This document shows positions 7,880 through 16,405 of a stretch of DNA of 43,641 nt, piece after piece. Numbering within the stretch: the first letter of the stretch is position 1; the number at the start of each line of letters is the position of its first letter. Both the position numbers and the translations under genes were made by a program. The notes beneath the pieces were generated by a model, which did no database searches, was not told the origin of the DNA, and was given only the letters and a program-made list of their open reading frames with translations. Origin of the DNA: Acidobacteriota bacterium (lineage in GTDB: Bacteria; Actinomycetota; Actinomycetes; Actinomycetales; Microbacteriaceae); assembly GCA_019352055.1 (NCBI GenBank), contig JABBOB010000021.1, positions 1 through 43,641 of the forward strand. Reading direction: 5' to 3'.

Positions 7880-7988
7880 GGCGGGCGTGCACGCGCTCCG
7901 GCGGCGAGGTCCGCGGAATGTCCGCGAGGTGCTCGTCGAGCAGCGCCCGCATGTCCGGGACGGCCGGATCGTCGGGAGCGACGTTCAC
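7880..7988 (-). pseudogene. N-terminal remnant of a GNAT N-acetyltransferase
   Basis: A GTG overlapping the smpB stop (GTGA) opens a frame reading PDDPAVPDMRALLDEHLAD and then TSPPERVHA. This closely matches the N-terminus of a common GNAT subfamily ('PDDP..PDV.ALL.EHLADM...SPPESVHAL'). After about 36 codons the similarity stops, apart from a faint GCGA echo. The frame runs on into the tmRNA gene with no acetyl-CoA-binding motif. A full member would need about 150 residues. I read it as a truncated, decayed gene once co-translated with smpB. Confidence 0.6.
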
Positions 7989-8461
7989 TCGCCGAGGTGC
8001 CGACGGGTGGACATCGCGCGCTGCGCCTCGCGGTTGTCCTGGCGCTCCCGCAGCGCCTGGCGCTTGTCGTACTCGCGCTTGCCCTTCGCGAGCGCCAGCT
8101 CGACCTTCGCGTTGCCGTCGGAGAAGTACAGCGACAGCGGGATCAGCGTGTAACCGCCCTCTCGCACCTGCGAGTGCAGCTTGAGGATCTGCTGCTTGTG
8201 GAGCAGCAGCTTCCGCACCCGCCGCGGCGGGTGGTTCGTCCAGGTGCCCTGGTTGTACTCCGGGATGTGCACCGCGTCGAGATACGCCTGGCCGCCGTCG
8301 ATGTACGCGTACCCGTCGACGAGCGACGCGCGACCCTGGCGCAGCGACTTCACCTCGGTGCCGGTGAGCACCAGGCCGGCTTCGTAGGTGTCCTCGATCG
8401 TGTAGTCGTGACGCGCCTTGCGGTTCGTGGCGACGACCTTGCGGCCCTGCTCCCTGGGCAC
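7985..8461 (-). CDS. smpB: SsrA-binding protein SmpB
   Basis: A 158-residue basic OB-fold protein that binds tmRNA and brings it to stalled ribosomes. Family landmarks are [30 protein letters not shown], a [17 protein letters not shown] segment, and a basic C-terminal tail ([16 protein letters not shown]) that inserts into the mRNA channel. GTG start with a GAGGAGG ribosome-binding site about 7 bp upstream. It lies downstream of ftsX and upstream of ssrA on the same strand, the usual actinobacterial order. Confidence 0.97.
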   Translation of the reverse strand: MPREQGRKVVATNRKARHDYTIEDTYEAGLVLTGTEVKSLRQGRASLVDGYAYIDGGQAYLDAVHIPEYNQGTWTNHPPRRVRKLLLHKQQILKLHSQVREGGYTLIPLSLYFSDGNAKVELALAKGKREYDKRQALRERQDNREAQRAMSTRRHLGE

Positions 8462-8547
8462 GACGCACCTCCTCGACCGACGACGCTGCTGATCGCAGCC
8501 CGTCATCCTACCGGGAGTCGTGACCCGGGGCGGTGGCGCCGTTCGAC

Positions 8548-9468
8548 TCAGACCCGCAGGTAGCGGCTGATCGCCACGTTCGCGCTGACCGCGGCGAGCA
8601 CGACGCCCGCTCCGATCAGGATCGGCACCACGATCAGCGCGTCCGGCACAGTGACGAACGCGATGTCCTTCTGCGCCTGCGCCAGGTAGCCCTGCACGAA
8701 GAACTGGACGATCCCGACGGTCGCGGCGGCGGCGAGCAGCGATCCGATCAATGAGGCGAGCACGCCCTCGAGGATGAACGGGGTCTGGATGAACCGGTTC
8801 GAGGCGCCGACGAGCCGCATGATCCCGAGCTCCCGCCGTCGCGAGAACGCGGAGAGCCGGATGGTCGTCGAGATGAGCAGCGCCGCCGCCACGAGCATCA
8901 GCGCCGCGATCCCGGCCGCCGTGATGGAGGCGGTGTTCAGCACCGCGAAGATCTGGTCGAGCAGCCGCCGCTGGTCGGTGACCGCGTCCACGCCCGGCAT
9001 GCCGCTGATCGCCTCGCCGATGACCGCGGACTGGCTCGGGTCCTTCAGGTTGACCCAGAACGCCTCGTTGAGCAGGTCGGGAGTCACGTAGTCGGCGACC
9101 GGGTTGCCCTTGAACTGTCTCTTGAAGTTCGTGAAGGCCTGCTGGTGGTCCTCGAAGTAGAACTTCTGCACGAACCCGTTCACCGGCGGGGTCGTGAGCG
9201 CCTTCTTGATCGCGGCGATCTGCGCGGCGGTGACCCCGCCGTTCGGCCCGGGGCAGTTCGTGCTCTGCACCGCGTCGTTGCAGAGGTAGATCGCGACCTG
9301 CGCCTTGTCGTACCAGAAGCTCTTCATCTGACCGATCTGCAGCTGCATGAGCGCCGCCACGCCGACGAAGGTCAGCGACACGAAGGTCACCAGCACGATC
9401 GACACGACCATGGAGAAATTTCGACGGAGGCCGCTCGCGGCCTCCCCCAGCACGAGTCCGAGTCTCAT
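8548..9468 (-). CDS. ftsX: Cell-division permease-like protein FtsX
   Basis: A 306-residue membrane protein with the FtsX plan: a cytoplasmic N-terminus, TM1 at about 20-42, a large extracellular domain with two cysteines (63 and 72), and three more helices in the C-terminal third around a [22 protein letters not shown] cytoplasmic loop. With FtsE it transmits ATP-driven movement across the membrane to activate cell-wall hydrolases at the septum. Its ATG overlaps the ftsE stop by 4 bp. Confidence 0.96.
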   Translation of the reverse strand: MRLGLVLGEAASGLRRNFSMVVSIVLVTFVSLTFVGVAALMQLQIGQMKSFWYDKAQVAIYLCNDAVQSTNCPGPNGGVTAAQIAAIKKALTTPPVNGFVQKFYFEDHQQAFTNFKRQFKGNPVADYVTPDLLNEAFWVNLKDPSQSAVIGEAISGMPGVDAVTDQRRLLDQIFAVLNTASITAAGIAALMLVAAALLISTTIRLSAFSRRRELGIMRLVGASNRFIQTPFILEGVLASLIGSLLAAAATVGIVQFFVQGYLAQAQKDIAFVTVPDALIVVPILIGAGVVLAAVSANVAISRYLRV

Positions 9469-10772
9469 GAGGACGGTCCCACCTCGTCGTCTTCGCCCTT
9501 CCTCCCCCGCAGGCCGAGGCCCGTGATGAAGTCGAGGTGCTCGGGCAGCTGGTCCCGCTGGCGCGCGACGCCGCGGAGGTCCGTCTCGTCGCCCGGGCCC
9601 GTGCCGGCCGGTGCCGGCGCGCCGCGAAGCGGTGTGGCGGCAGAGCCGGTGGGGATGTTCTCGAGGTCCGGGGTCGCCACGGCGGGGCCGGGCTCGGGCT
9701 GCACGACGGGGACGGCCCCCGTGTCGATTCGTTGCGCGGGCACCGGAGCCGCGAAGAACAGCGACCGGCCGTCGGGGTGCTCCTCCTGGGCGGGCGGCGC
9801 GACGGGCGCAGCGCGCCACGGCGCGTGCTCCCCGGGCAGGAGCACGGGGCCGGTCTCGGCGCGGACCCAGATCGGCGGGTTCGCGGGCGTCGCCGGTCGG
9901 GCCACCGGCTGCGCACCCGTCGCCGGGCGCTGCACCGGGAGCGACCCGGTCGCCGGGCGCTGCTCCTGCACGGGATGCGCGCCGGTCACCGGCTCGACGG
10001 CCGGCTGGCCGCGCCTCGCCCACAGGGGGGTGGAGCCGTCCCGCTGGATCGGCGTCGCCGCAGTAGGGGGCTTCGGCAGCTTGATCGAGCTGGTGACGTA
10101 GGTCGCCTCGTGCTCGTCGCGGATTATCCTGCCCTGCACCAGCTCGACCACCCGCTTCTGCATGCGGTCGACGATGGTCACGTCGTGGGTCGCCATGACG
10201 ACCGTCGTGCCCTGCTGGTTGATGCGCTCCAGCACCTGCATGATGCCCTCGCTGGTGCGGGGGTCCAGGTTGCCGGTGGGCTCATCCGCGAGCACGATCG
10301 ACGGCTTGTTGACGACCGCGCGCGCGATCGCGACGCGCTGCTGCTCACCGCCCGACAGCTCACCCGGGAAGTTCGACGACTTCTCGGCGAGGCCGACGGT
10401 CTCGAGCACATCCGGCACCGTCGTCTGGATGAACCCGCGGGACTTGCCGATGACCTGGAGGGTGAAGGCGACGTTGTCGTAGACGGTCTTGTTCGGCAGC
10501 AGGCGGAAGTCCTGGAAGACCACGCCGAGGCTGCGACGGAAGTAGGGCACCTTGCGCGTCGAGATCGACGTCAGCCGCTGGCCGAGCACGTGGATCTCGC
10601 CCGACGTGGGCTTCTCCTCCCGCAGCATCAGGCGCAGCAGACTCGACTTGCCGCTGCCGGAAGCACCCACCAGGAAGATGAACTCCCCGGCGCCGATCTC
10701 GAGCGTCACGTCGTCGAGCGCCGCGCGCGGAGCACCGCGGTACCGCTTGGTCACGGAGTCGAAACGGATCAT
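9465..10772 (-). CDS. ftsE: Cell-division ATP-binding protein FtsE with long repeat-bearing C-terminal tail
   Basis: Residues 1-229 are a canonical FtsE ATPase: Walker [10 protein letters not shown] (36-44), Q-loop FQDFRLLP, signature [14 protein letters not shown] (139-152), Walker [11 protein letters not shown]-loop ATHD. The family usually ends near 230 residues. This protein runs to 435. The extra 206 residues are Pro/Ala/Thr-rich and include an imperfect 10-residue repeat ([29 protein letters not shown] at about 272-300). They end in an ordered-looking [20 protein letters not shown]. The tail should be cytoplasmic. ATG at 10772 was chosen because [11 protein letters not shown] is the family start. 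An ATG 5 codons upstream has no better ribosome-binding site. Confidence 0.95.
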   Translation of the reverse strand: MIRFDSVTKRYRGAPRAALDDVTLEIGAGEFIFLVGASGSGKSSLLRLMLREEKPTSGEIHVLGQRLTSISTRKVPYFRRSLGVVFQDFRLLPNKTVYDNVAFTLQVIGKSRGFIQTTVPDVLETVGLAEKSSNFPGELSGGEQQRVAIARAVVNKPSIVLADEPTGNLDPRTSEGIMQVLERINQQGTTVVMATHDVTIVDRMQKRVVELVQGRIIRDEHEATYVTSSIKLPKPPTAATPIQRDGSTPLWARRGQPAVEPVTGAHPVQEQRPATGSLPVQRPATGAQPVARPATPANPPIWVRAETGPVLLPGEHAPWRAAPVAPPAQEEHPDGRSLFFAAPVPAQRIDTGAVPVVQPEPGPAVATPDLENIPTGSAATPLRGAPAPAGTGPGDETDLRGVARQRDQLPEHLDFITGLGLRGRKGEDDEVGPSS

Positions 10773-10847
10773 GTCGGCAGCCACCATAGGTGGGGAAACA
10801 GCGCCGAGCGGCAGCGACAGGCGAACTCCATCGCTGACATTCATGTT

Positions 10848-10874
10848 GCACGGGCGGGAGCGGCCGCCCCGTGC
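10848..10874 (-). terminator. Strong G+C hairpin between prfB and ftsE
   Basis: GCACGGG-CGG pairs with CCG-CCCCGTGC around a short loop. No T-run follows on the minus strand, so it may be an intrinsic-terminator-like or RNA-stability element between prfB and ftsE rather than a classic terminator. Confidence 0.35.
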
Positions 10875-10885
10875 GGGTGGTCCCC

Positions 10886-12004
10886 CTACGCCTCGGGGTC
10901 CCGCTTCCGCCATCGGATCCCGGCGGACAGGAACCCGTCGAGCGCGCCGTCGAACACGTTGGAGGGGTTGCCCTCCTCGTGCTCGCTGCGCAGGTCCTTG
11001 ACCATCTGGTACGGCGCCAGGACGTAGTTCCTGATCTGATCCCCCCAGCTCGCGGTGATGACGCCGGCGAGCTCCTTCTTCCTGGCCGCCTCCTCCTCCC
11101 GCTTCTGGATCAGCAGGCGGGACTGCAGCACCCGCATGGCCGCCGCACGGTTCTGGATCTGGCTCTTCTCGTTCTGCATCGACACGACGAGGCCGGTCGG
11201 GAGGTGGGTGATCCGCACCGCGGAGTCGGTCGTGTTCACGCTCTGCCCACCGGGGCCCGACGACCGGAACACGTCGACGCGGATGTCGCTCTCGGGCACC
11301 TCGATCTCGCCGCTCTCCTCGAGCAGCGGGATCACCTCGACGGCTGCGAAGCTCGTCTGGCGCTTCCCGGCGGAGTTGAACGGGCTCATGCGGACGAGCC
11401 GGTGCGTGCCCGCCTCGACCGACAGCGTGCCGAACGCGTACGGCGCGTCGATCTCGATCGTCGCCGACTTGATGCCCGCCTCCTCCGCGTAGGAGGTGTC
11501 CATCACGGTCGCGGAGTACTTGTGCTGCTCCGCCCACCGGAGGTACATGCGCATCAGCATCTCCGCGAAGTCCGCGGCATCGACGCCACCGGCACCCGCG
11601 CGGATCGTCATCACGGCGGGCAGCGGGTCGTACTCCCCGTTCAGCAGGGTCTGCACCTCGAGCTCGTCGACCATCGTCTGCAGCTGCGCGAGCTCCGAAT
11701 CGACCTCCCCGACGGACTCCGCGGCCTGCGCCTCGTCCTCCTCCGCGTTCACGAGCTCGATCAGCACCTCGAGGTCGTCCAGGCGCGCCTCGACGCCGGT
11801 GACGCGGGCGAGCTGGGACTGCGCGTGGCTGAGCTCGCTCGTCACCTTCTGCGCCGCCTCCGGGTCGTCCCAGAGGTCGGGGGCGGAGGCGCGCGCTTCG
11901 AGCTCGGCGATTCGGGCGCGGAGCGAGTCCACCCCCACCACCGCGACCACGTCGCCGAGAGTGGAGCGGAGCGCCGCGATACGGGGGCCGAGGTCGAGTT
12001 GCAC
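10886..12004 (-). CDS. prfB: Peptide chain release factor 2
   Basis: A 372-residue class I release factor for UGA and UAA. The anticodon-like tripeptide SPF is at 207-209 ([14 protein letters not shown]), which marks RF2 rather than RF1. The peptidyl-hydrolysis GGQ is at 252-254 ([18 protein letters not shown]). The frame is continuous from GTG, with no internal stop, so the programmed +1 frameshift found in many prfB genes is absent. Start supported by a -10 box 8 nt upstream. First gene of the prfB-ftsE-ftsX-smpB set. Confidence 0.96.
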   Translation of the reverse strand: MQLDLGPRIAALRSTLGDVVAVVGVDSLRARIAELEARASAPDLWDDPEAAQKVTSELSHAQSQLARVTGVEARLDDLEVLIELVNAEEDEAQAAESVGEVDSELAQLQTMVDELEVQTLLNGEYDPLPAVMTIRAGAGGVDAADFAEMLMRMYLRWAEQHKYSATVMDTSYAEEAGIKSATIEIDAPYAFGTLSVEAGTHRLVRMSPFNSAGKRQTSFAAVEVIPLLEESGEIEVPESDIRVDVFRSSGPGGQSVNTTDSAVRITHLPTGLVVSMQNEKSQIQNRAAAMRVLQSRLLIQKREEEAARKKELAGVITASWGDQIRNYVLAPYQMVKDLRSEHEEGNPSNVFDGALDGFLSAGIRWRKRDPEA

Positions 12005-12012
12005 GGGCCGAC

Positions 12013-12018
12013 AGCGTA
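12013..12018 (-). promoter_or_regulatory. Probable -10 box of prfB (TACGCT)
   Basis: On the minus strand TACGCT ends 8 nt before the prfB GTG, with no ribosome-binding site between, consistent with a leaderless transcript. Confidence 0.45.
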
Positions 12019-12046
12019 GTCGGCCGGCCCATCGGCGGCGCGGGCG

Positions 12047-12052
12047 TACGGT
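12047..12052 (+). promoter_or_regulatory. Probable -10 box of the MFS gene (TACGGT)
   Basis: TACGGT ends 8 nt before the ATG at 12061. It lies back to back with the prfB box, only 28 bp away, forming a compact divergent promoter pair. Confidence 0.45.
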
Positions 12053-12060
12053 CGGGTGCG

Positions 12061-13338
12061 ATGACGTCCACCGCCTCCGGCTTCCGGCTCGGGTCAGCAG
12101 CGTTGCCGGTCTACCTCCCGAGCCTGCTGTTCGCGATCGGCGAGGGCGCCGTGCTGCCGATCATCCCGATCGACGCCGCGCACCTCGGCGGCTCGCTCGC
12201 GCTGGCCGGGTTCGTCGCCGCGCTCATCACCGTCGGCACCCTCATCGGCGACATCCCGAGCGGCTGGATCGTCGCGAAGGTCGGCGAGCGGAACGCGATG
12301 CTCGGATCGTCCGTCGCGGCGCTGATCGGCCTCGTGCTCTGCCTGCTGGCCGCGAGCCCGGCCGTGCTCGGCGTCGGCGTGCTGCTGCTCGGCATCGCCA
12401 CCGCGTCCTTCGCGCTCGCCCGCCAGGCGTTCATGACGACGTTCGTGCCGCTGTCCCACCGCGCAAGAGCGCTTTCCCTGCTCGGCGGGATGTTCCGCGC
12501 CGGCTACTTCGCCGGACCGTTCCTCGCCGCGCTCGTGATCGGCGTCACAGGGTCGACCCGTTCGGTCTTCGTGATCGACCTCGTGGCCTGCGTCGTGGTC
12601 GCGATCGTGCTCCTCGTGCTCCCCGACCCCTCCGCAGTGCTCGCTGAGCGCCGGGAGGCGCTGCTCACCGCGACCGCCGCGATCCGCGTCGCCGAGGGCG
12701 CGGTGCAGCGCGAGGGCCTGTTCCGCACGATCGGGCGGCACCGGGAGGTGCTCGCCCGGATGGGGCTGACGGCCGCGTTGATCGGCGGCCTGCGGTCGAG
12801 CAGGCAGGTGATCCTGCCTCTCGCGGGAGTGAGCCTCGGGATGCAGGAGAGCGGCATCGCGCTCGTCGTCGGCATCGCGGGCGGCGTGGACCTCGCCCTC
12901 TTCTTCACGAGCGGCCAGATCATGGACCGCTTCGGCCGGCTGTGGAGCGCTCTGCCGTCGGTGGTCGGCCTGGGGCTCGGACACATCGCCCTCGCGATCG
13001 TCGTCGGCCTCTCGATGAGCGTCGCGTCGGCCGGCTCCGTCGGCTGGTTCGTGGCCGTCGCTATCGGGATGTCGCTCGCCAACGGGGTCGGCAGCGGGAT
13101 CCTGATGACGTTCGGCGCCGACCTGGCGCCGAGACACGATCCCGCGCCGTTCCTCGGGGCCTACCGGTTCACCGGGGACGTCGGGAACGCCTCGTCCCCG
13201 CTCGCGCTCTCCGCGCTCACCGCGCTCGTCTCCCTCCCGTTCGCCGCCGCGACGATCGGCGTGATCGGTCTGGTCGGCGCCGGGCTGCTCGCCCGCTGGG
13301 TCCCCCGGTACATCCCACGCGCGGCCCGCGCGGGTTAG
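12061..13338 (+). CDS. Major facilitator superfamily transporter
   Basis: A 425-residue protein with about 12 hydrophobic segments and the MFS loop 2-3 signature [22 protein letters not shown] (the GxxxDRxGRR equivalent). The middle is a cytoplasmic loop ([21 protein letters not shown]). The second half has [12 protein letters not shown]. Likely a drug or metabolite efflux carrier in the cytoplasmic membrane. Substrate unknown. Its stop overlaps the stop of the convergent Tad-locus gene by 4 bp. Confidence 0.9.
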   Translation: MTSTASGFRLGSAALPVYLPSLLFAIGEGAVLPIIPIDAAHLGGSLALAGFVAALITVGTLIGDIPSGWIVAKVGERNAMLGSSVAALIGLVLCLLAASPAVLGVGVLLLGIATASFALARQAFMTTFVPLSHRARALSLLGGMFRAGYFAGPFLAALVIGVTGSTRSVFVIDLVACVVVAIVLLVLPDPSAVLAERREALLTATAAIRVAEGAVQREGLFRTIGRHREVLARMGLTAALIGGLRSSRQVILPLAGVSLGMQESGIALVVGIAGGVDLALFFTSGQIMDRFGRLWSALPSVVGLGLGHIALAIVVGLSMSVASAGSVGWFVAVAIGMSLANGVGSGILMTFGADLAPRHDPAPFLGAYRFTGDVGNASSPLALSALTALVSLPFAAATIGVIGLVGAGLLARWVPRYIPRAARAG

Positions 13339-13763
13339 CGGAAGCGGGCCGCCGCCGTCGAGGTGACCGTCACCGGCAGACCGGCCGGCAGCAGCGGGCC
13401 GAGGATCGGCGGGTGCCAGACCGCTCGCAGCCGTACCGTCGCGCTGCGCCCGTCCGCGGTGGCCGCCTCGACCACGGTCAGGGCATCGAGGTCGCCACGA
13501 CCGTGGCCCGCGACGGCCTCGTCCACCGCCGCCCGGACCGCCGCGGAGGTGAGTGACGGCACCACGGCGTCCCCGTGCACGGCGACGTCCGCGACGCGGA
13601 ACGACTCCGCCGCGGCGAGCGCAGCCTCGTCCGCGACCGTCAGCAGCCGCAGGTGCTCCAGATGCAGGCTCGTGGCCGCCGCGGCGACCACGACGAACCC
13701 GACTGCGATCGTGAACAGGCCGATGATCAGGGGCACCGCTGCTCCGTCCTCGTGCCGGGTCAC
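13335..13763 (-). CDS. TadG/TadE-like secreted pilus-locus protein (Rv3654c-like)
   Basis: A 142-residue protein with an N-terminal DGAAVPLIIGLFTIAVGFVVVAAAA segment: a helix beginning just after a short charged leader, as in pseudopilin-type proteins. The remainder is an extracytoplasmic Ala-rich domain in which 'LLTVADEAALAAAESF' matches the small actinobacterial TadE-like proteins next to tad genes. GTG start overlaps the stop of the preceding gene (GTGA). Last gene of the pilin cluster, convergent with the MFS gene. Exact role in the pilus is not known. Confidence 0.72.
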   Translation of the reverse strand: MTRHEDGAAVPLIIGLFTIAVGFVVVAAAATSLHLEHLRLLTVADEAALAAAESFRVADVAVHGDAVVPSLTSAAVRAAVDEAVAGHGRGDLDALTVVEAATADGRSATVRLRAVWHPPILGPLLPAGLPVTVTSTAAARFR

Positions 13764-14209
13764 GGACTCGCCGCGAACATGGAGACGCGCTGCACCGAGC
13801 GCGCGTCGACCGGCACGGTCGCCGGCGCATCGATCTCGAGCGCCGGCGGCAGGAGGGGCAGTGCCGCTGCGACGCGGACGCGCACGTCGACCGTACCGAG
13901 TGGGGTGCCGCAGCGATCGGGATCCGGGGAGCACCGCACAGTGAGCTCCGCGGCGGCCGGGTCGACGTGCCAGTCCGCGAGCGCGACGGTCACCGCGGAC
14001 TCGGCGGCGGTCCTGCCCTCCGCGTCCGTCGTGGCGAGCGCGATGCTGCGCGCCGCCTGACGCGCGGCGCCCTCCGCCGCGAAGGCCGCGCTCTGCAGCG
14101 CCGCGACGGTCAGCACGAGGTAGACGAGCGGGACGAGCAGCAGGACGCCGAGCACGAGCACCTCGACCGCCGCCGAGCCCAGCTCAGGGCTCGGGCTCGA
14201 CCGCCGCAT
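13760..14209 (-). CDS. TadE-like pilus assembly protein
   Basis: 149 residues. A short leader (MRRSSPSPELGSAAVE) is followed by the hydrophobic helix VLVLGVLLLVPLVYLVLTVAALQ, then a region AAFAAEGAARQAARSIALA typical of TadE-family pseudopilins, and an extracytoplasmic domain with two cysteines (RCSPDPDRC). GSAAVE resembles the G/A-x4-E prepilin-cleavage context. The ATG lies 26 bp inside the end of the upstream TadE gene. Confidence 0.78.
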   Translation of the reverse strand: MRRSSPSPELGSAAVEVLVLGVLLLVPLVYLVLTVAALQSAAFAAEGAARQAARSIALATTDAEGRTAAESAVTVALADWHVDPAAAELTVRCSPDPDRCGTPLGTVDVRVRVAAALPLLPPALEIDAPATVPVDARSVQRVSMFAASP

Positions 14210-14564
14210 GACCGGCGACCTCGATCCCGGCGGGGGGCCCGAAGAGACCGATGACGGGCAGCGGGATCCGGGCGCGCACCTCGGTCGCGGCCTGCTGATG
14301 CCACCGCGTGCGGGTGGCGGTGACGGCCGTCGCATAGGCGGGTCCGAGGCTGTCGCTGAGCACCCGCCGGGCCCGGGCGACGCCGTCCGCGTCGGTGTTC
14401 CCGACGACCGCAGACCACCTGGCTCCCTCCGCCACCGCGTCGAGCGCGGTGTTGCGCACGAGCAGCACCGCGCCGACCTGCAGCACGCCGAGCACGAGGA
14501 CGAGCAGCACCACCGCGGTGAGCACGAACTCGGCCGGGGCGCTGCCGCGCTCCGCAGGGTTCAC
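14184..14564 (-). CDS. TadE-like pseudopilin
   Basis: 126 residues with the class III prepilin pattern ERGSAPAEFVLTAVVLLVLVLGVLQVG. Gly precedes a five-residue spacer and Glu-Phe, then a transmembrane helix. The following LLVRNTALDAVAEGARWSAV is the TadE family block. GTG overlaps the stop of the small pilin gene (GTGA). Expected to be cut by a prepilin peptidase, which is not encoded in this window, and to act in the Tad pilus fibre or its initiation complex. Confidence 0.8.
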   Translation of the reverse strand: MNPAERGSAPAEFVLTAVVLLVLVLGVLQVGAVLLVRNTALDAVAEGARWSAVVGNTDADGVARARRVLSDSLGPAYATAVTATRTRWHQQAATEVRARIPLPVIGLFGPPAGIEVAGHAAVEPEP

Positions 14565-14749
14565 AGTCCGGAGACGCTCGAGATCGCCTGGTTGAACAGC
14601 CCGGTCAGCGCGGGCCCGGCGACACCCCAGAGGAGGACCACCAGCCCTGCCGTCATCATCGTGACGAGCACCCACCCCGGCACGTCGCCGCGCTCCGCGT
14701 CGTCCGTGGTCGGCATCGCAGTGCGGGTGCGGGCGAGAAGCGTCTTCAT
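14561..14749 (-). CDS. Small Flp-pilin-like membrane protein
   Basis: A 62-residue protein: a basic leader of about 20 residues, ERGDVPGWVLVTMMTAGLVVLLWGVAGPAL forming one hydrophobic helix, and a short NQAISSVSGL tail. Size, position directly upstream of two tadE-like genes and topology all fit the major Flp/Tad pilin. However, the usual Glu-Tyr pair after the cleavage Gly is missing; here the residues after Gly are DVPGW. A GGAGGT ribosome-binding site lies 5-6 nt upstream of ATG, the strongest in the region, as expected for an abundant pilin. Confidence 0.75.
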   Translation of the reverse strand: MKTLLARTRTAMPTTDDAERGDVPGWVLVTMMTAGLVVLLWGVAGPALTGLFNQAISSVSGL

Positions 14750-14857
14750 CGGGACCTCCGGATCGAGCGGCGTCCCGTCAGTGTGCCCATCCGGCCCGGT
14801 CAGCGTCGGAAGTTGTCCACAGGGCCGCCCCGTTCCGGCACGGCGGTCCGGATCCGG

Positions 14858-15472
14858 TCAGGCGTTCACGGTGACGAGGGTGCCGATCGGCGCCCAACCG
14901 TAGAGCGCAGCGACGTCGTGCAGCGACATGTGCACGCAGCCGTGCGATCCCTTGGTCTTGTAGAGCGGGCTGCCCAGCGGGAAGGTCTGCCACGGGGCGT
15001 TGTGGAAGCCGTCGCCGCCGTTGAAGGGCATCCAGTACTTCACCGGGTCGTTCCAGGAGCCGTTGACGTCGGACCCGGACAACACGGTGTTCCGCATCTT
15101 GTTCGTGATCCGGGAGGTGCCGATCGGAGTGGCGTCGTTCACGTTCGTGAGCGCCGATGCGCCCGTGGTGACGGCGCCGTCCAGGAAGAGCGTCCGGCCC
15201 GAGCACGCCCAGAGGTGCTGGGAACGGATGCTCACGTAGATGTGCTTGGTTCCCGCTGCGGTGTGCGCGCAGGCGACCGCGGCGACCGAGGTGGCCTTGA
15301 CCGTGGGCTTGGGGGTCGGCGTGACCTTCACCGCCGCCGGGGTCGCGGTGGACAGGGTCGGCGGTGTCGCGCTCGACGACCCGGACGAGGGCGCCGTTGC
15401 GCTGCACCCCGTCAGCACGGCCGCGATCGTCGCGGCTCCGATCAGCAGTCCAACCCGTCGCGATGCGTGCAT
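14858..15472 (-). CDS. L,D-transpeptidase lipoprotein (YkuD domain)
   Basis: 204 residues. A lipoprotein signal (MHASRRVGLLIGAATIAAVL then LTGC, lipidated Cys23) is followed by a Ser/Thr/Pro-rich spacer (to about 65) and a YkuD catalytic domain ending in GSHGCVHMS, with nucleophile Cys179. Such enzymes make 3-3 meso-diaminopimelate or related cross-links in peptidoglycan, or attach proteins, outside the cell. It lies between the two parts of the Tad locus on the same strand. The upstream in-frame ATG would give an unlikely N-terminus, so the lipoprotein start is preferred. Confidence 0.9.
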   Translation of the reverse strand: MHASRRVGLLIGAATIAAVLTGCSATAPSSGSSSATPPTLSTATPAAVKVTPTPKPTVKATSVAAVACAHTAAGTKHIYVSIRSQHLWACSGRTLFLDGAVTTGASALTNVNDATPIGTSRITNKMRNTVLSGSDVNGSWNDPVKYWMPFNGGDGFHNAPWQTFPLGSPLYKTKGSHGCVHMSLHDVAALYGWAPIGTLVTVNA

Positions 15473-15631
15473 GCGGCCCCACCCGTTCCCACTCGAGGCC
15501 GCCGAGCGAGATCCCCTGCGGCCGCTACCAGTGTGCGGCGTCGTGACCAAGGAACGACCAAGCGGGCCGATCGCGCCGCGTGCGTTCAGGTGCGTGCAAG
15601 GTTGCGTCCGCCTCCGTCCTCCCATGGCCCG

Positions 15632-15871
15632 GTGTCAGCGCGCGTCCGCGCCCAGCTCGAGCGCCCTGCCGCAGACCGCTCGGTCGATACCGCGGAGCGC
15701 TCGGGCGGCTACCGGCAGCACCGCGCGCTGGCCCTCCTCAGCCCGCTCGCTGTCGGAGCCCTCGCGACGGACGCAGACCTCAGCGGCGCGCCCGCGGTGG
15801 TGGTCGTGACGTCGCTCGGGCTCGCGGGACTCGGCCTGCCTCGACCGACGCCGCGGGCGACCTCCCGGTGA
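15632..15871 (+). CDS. Possible small membrane protein (79 residues)
   Basis: The 427-bp gap between the transpeptidase and the GNAT gene contains this GTG-started frame with G/C at nearly every third position, as in the real genes here. It has a charged N-terminal half and two hydrophobic stretches (ALALLSPLAVGALAT and APAVVVVTSLGLAGLGL). No ribosome-binding site or family match is evident. The rest of the gap shows nothing I can name. Confidence 0.35.
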   Translation: MSARVRAQLERPAADRSVDTAERSGGYRQHRALALLSPLAVGALATDADLSGAPAVVVVTSLGLAGLGLPRPTPRATSR

Positions 15872-15886
15872 CGTGCGCGGAGGGCA

Positions 15887-15892
15887 TACGGT
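15887..15892 (+). promoter_or_regulatory. Probable -10 box of the GNAT gene (TACGGT)
   Basis: TACGGT ends 7 nt before the ATG at 15900, with no Shine-Dalgarno sequence, and is identical to the MFS-gene box. Confidence 0.45.
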
Positions 15893-15899
15893 CGGCCGT

Positions 15900-16379
15900 A
15901 TGACGGATGGGGCGACGGTGCGGCCGATGACCCGGGCCGAGTTCGACGAATGGATCGTCGTCGAGACCGAGACCTATGCCGCGGATCTGGCCAGGGCGAC
16001 CGGTCAGACGATGGAGGAGGCGCGGGGCGGAGCGGCCGAGCAGCTGCGACGGTTCCTGCCGCAGGGCTCGCTCACCGACGGCGTGTTCCTGATGCGGGTG
16101 CTCGACGGCGTCGGCGAACCCGTCGGCAGCCTCTGGCTCGGACCGTATCCCGAGCGGGCCGGCGCCGGCTGGGTGTACGACGTCGAGATCGACGAGAACC
16201 GTCGCGGCGAGGGGCTCGGACGGGTCGCGATGCTGGCCGCGGAGCGGATCGGCCGCGAGGCCGGCTGGAGTGCGCTGGGTCTCAACGTGTTCGGCCACAA
16301 CGCTCGGGCGCGCGCCCTGTACGACTCGCTGGGCTACGCCGTCGCGGCCACGACGATGATGAAGTCGCTCACGGATTGA
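15900..16379 (+). CDS. GNAT family N-acetyltransferase
   Basis: 159 residues with a GNAT fold: VYDVEIDENRRGEGLGRVAMLAAE (motif A, pyrophosphate-binding Arg/Gly loop ENRRGEGLG at about 97-105) and LGLNVFGHNARARALYDSLGY (motif B). Transfers an acetyl group from acetyl-CoA to an amine. The substrate is unknown. It interrupts the Tad locus on the opposite strand and ends 26 bp from the convergent tadC stop. Confidence 0.9.
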   Translation: MTDGATVRPMTRAEFDEWIVVETETYAADLARATGQTMEEARGGAAEQLRRFLPQGSLTDGVFLMRVLDGVGEPVGSLWLGPYPERAGAGWVYDVEIDENRRGEGLGRVAMLAAERIGREAGWSALGLNVFGHNARARALYDSLGYAVAATTMMKSLTD

Positions 16380-16405
16380 CGAGCGACCGGCGGCGTGGTC
16401 CCCGG

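Noticed and set aside
9465-12071. An 868-codon minus-strand frame joining the prfB region to ftsE
   Set aside because: The upstream part is an out-of-frame reading of prfB. Only the FtsE part has family motifs.
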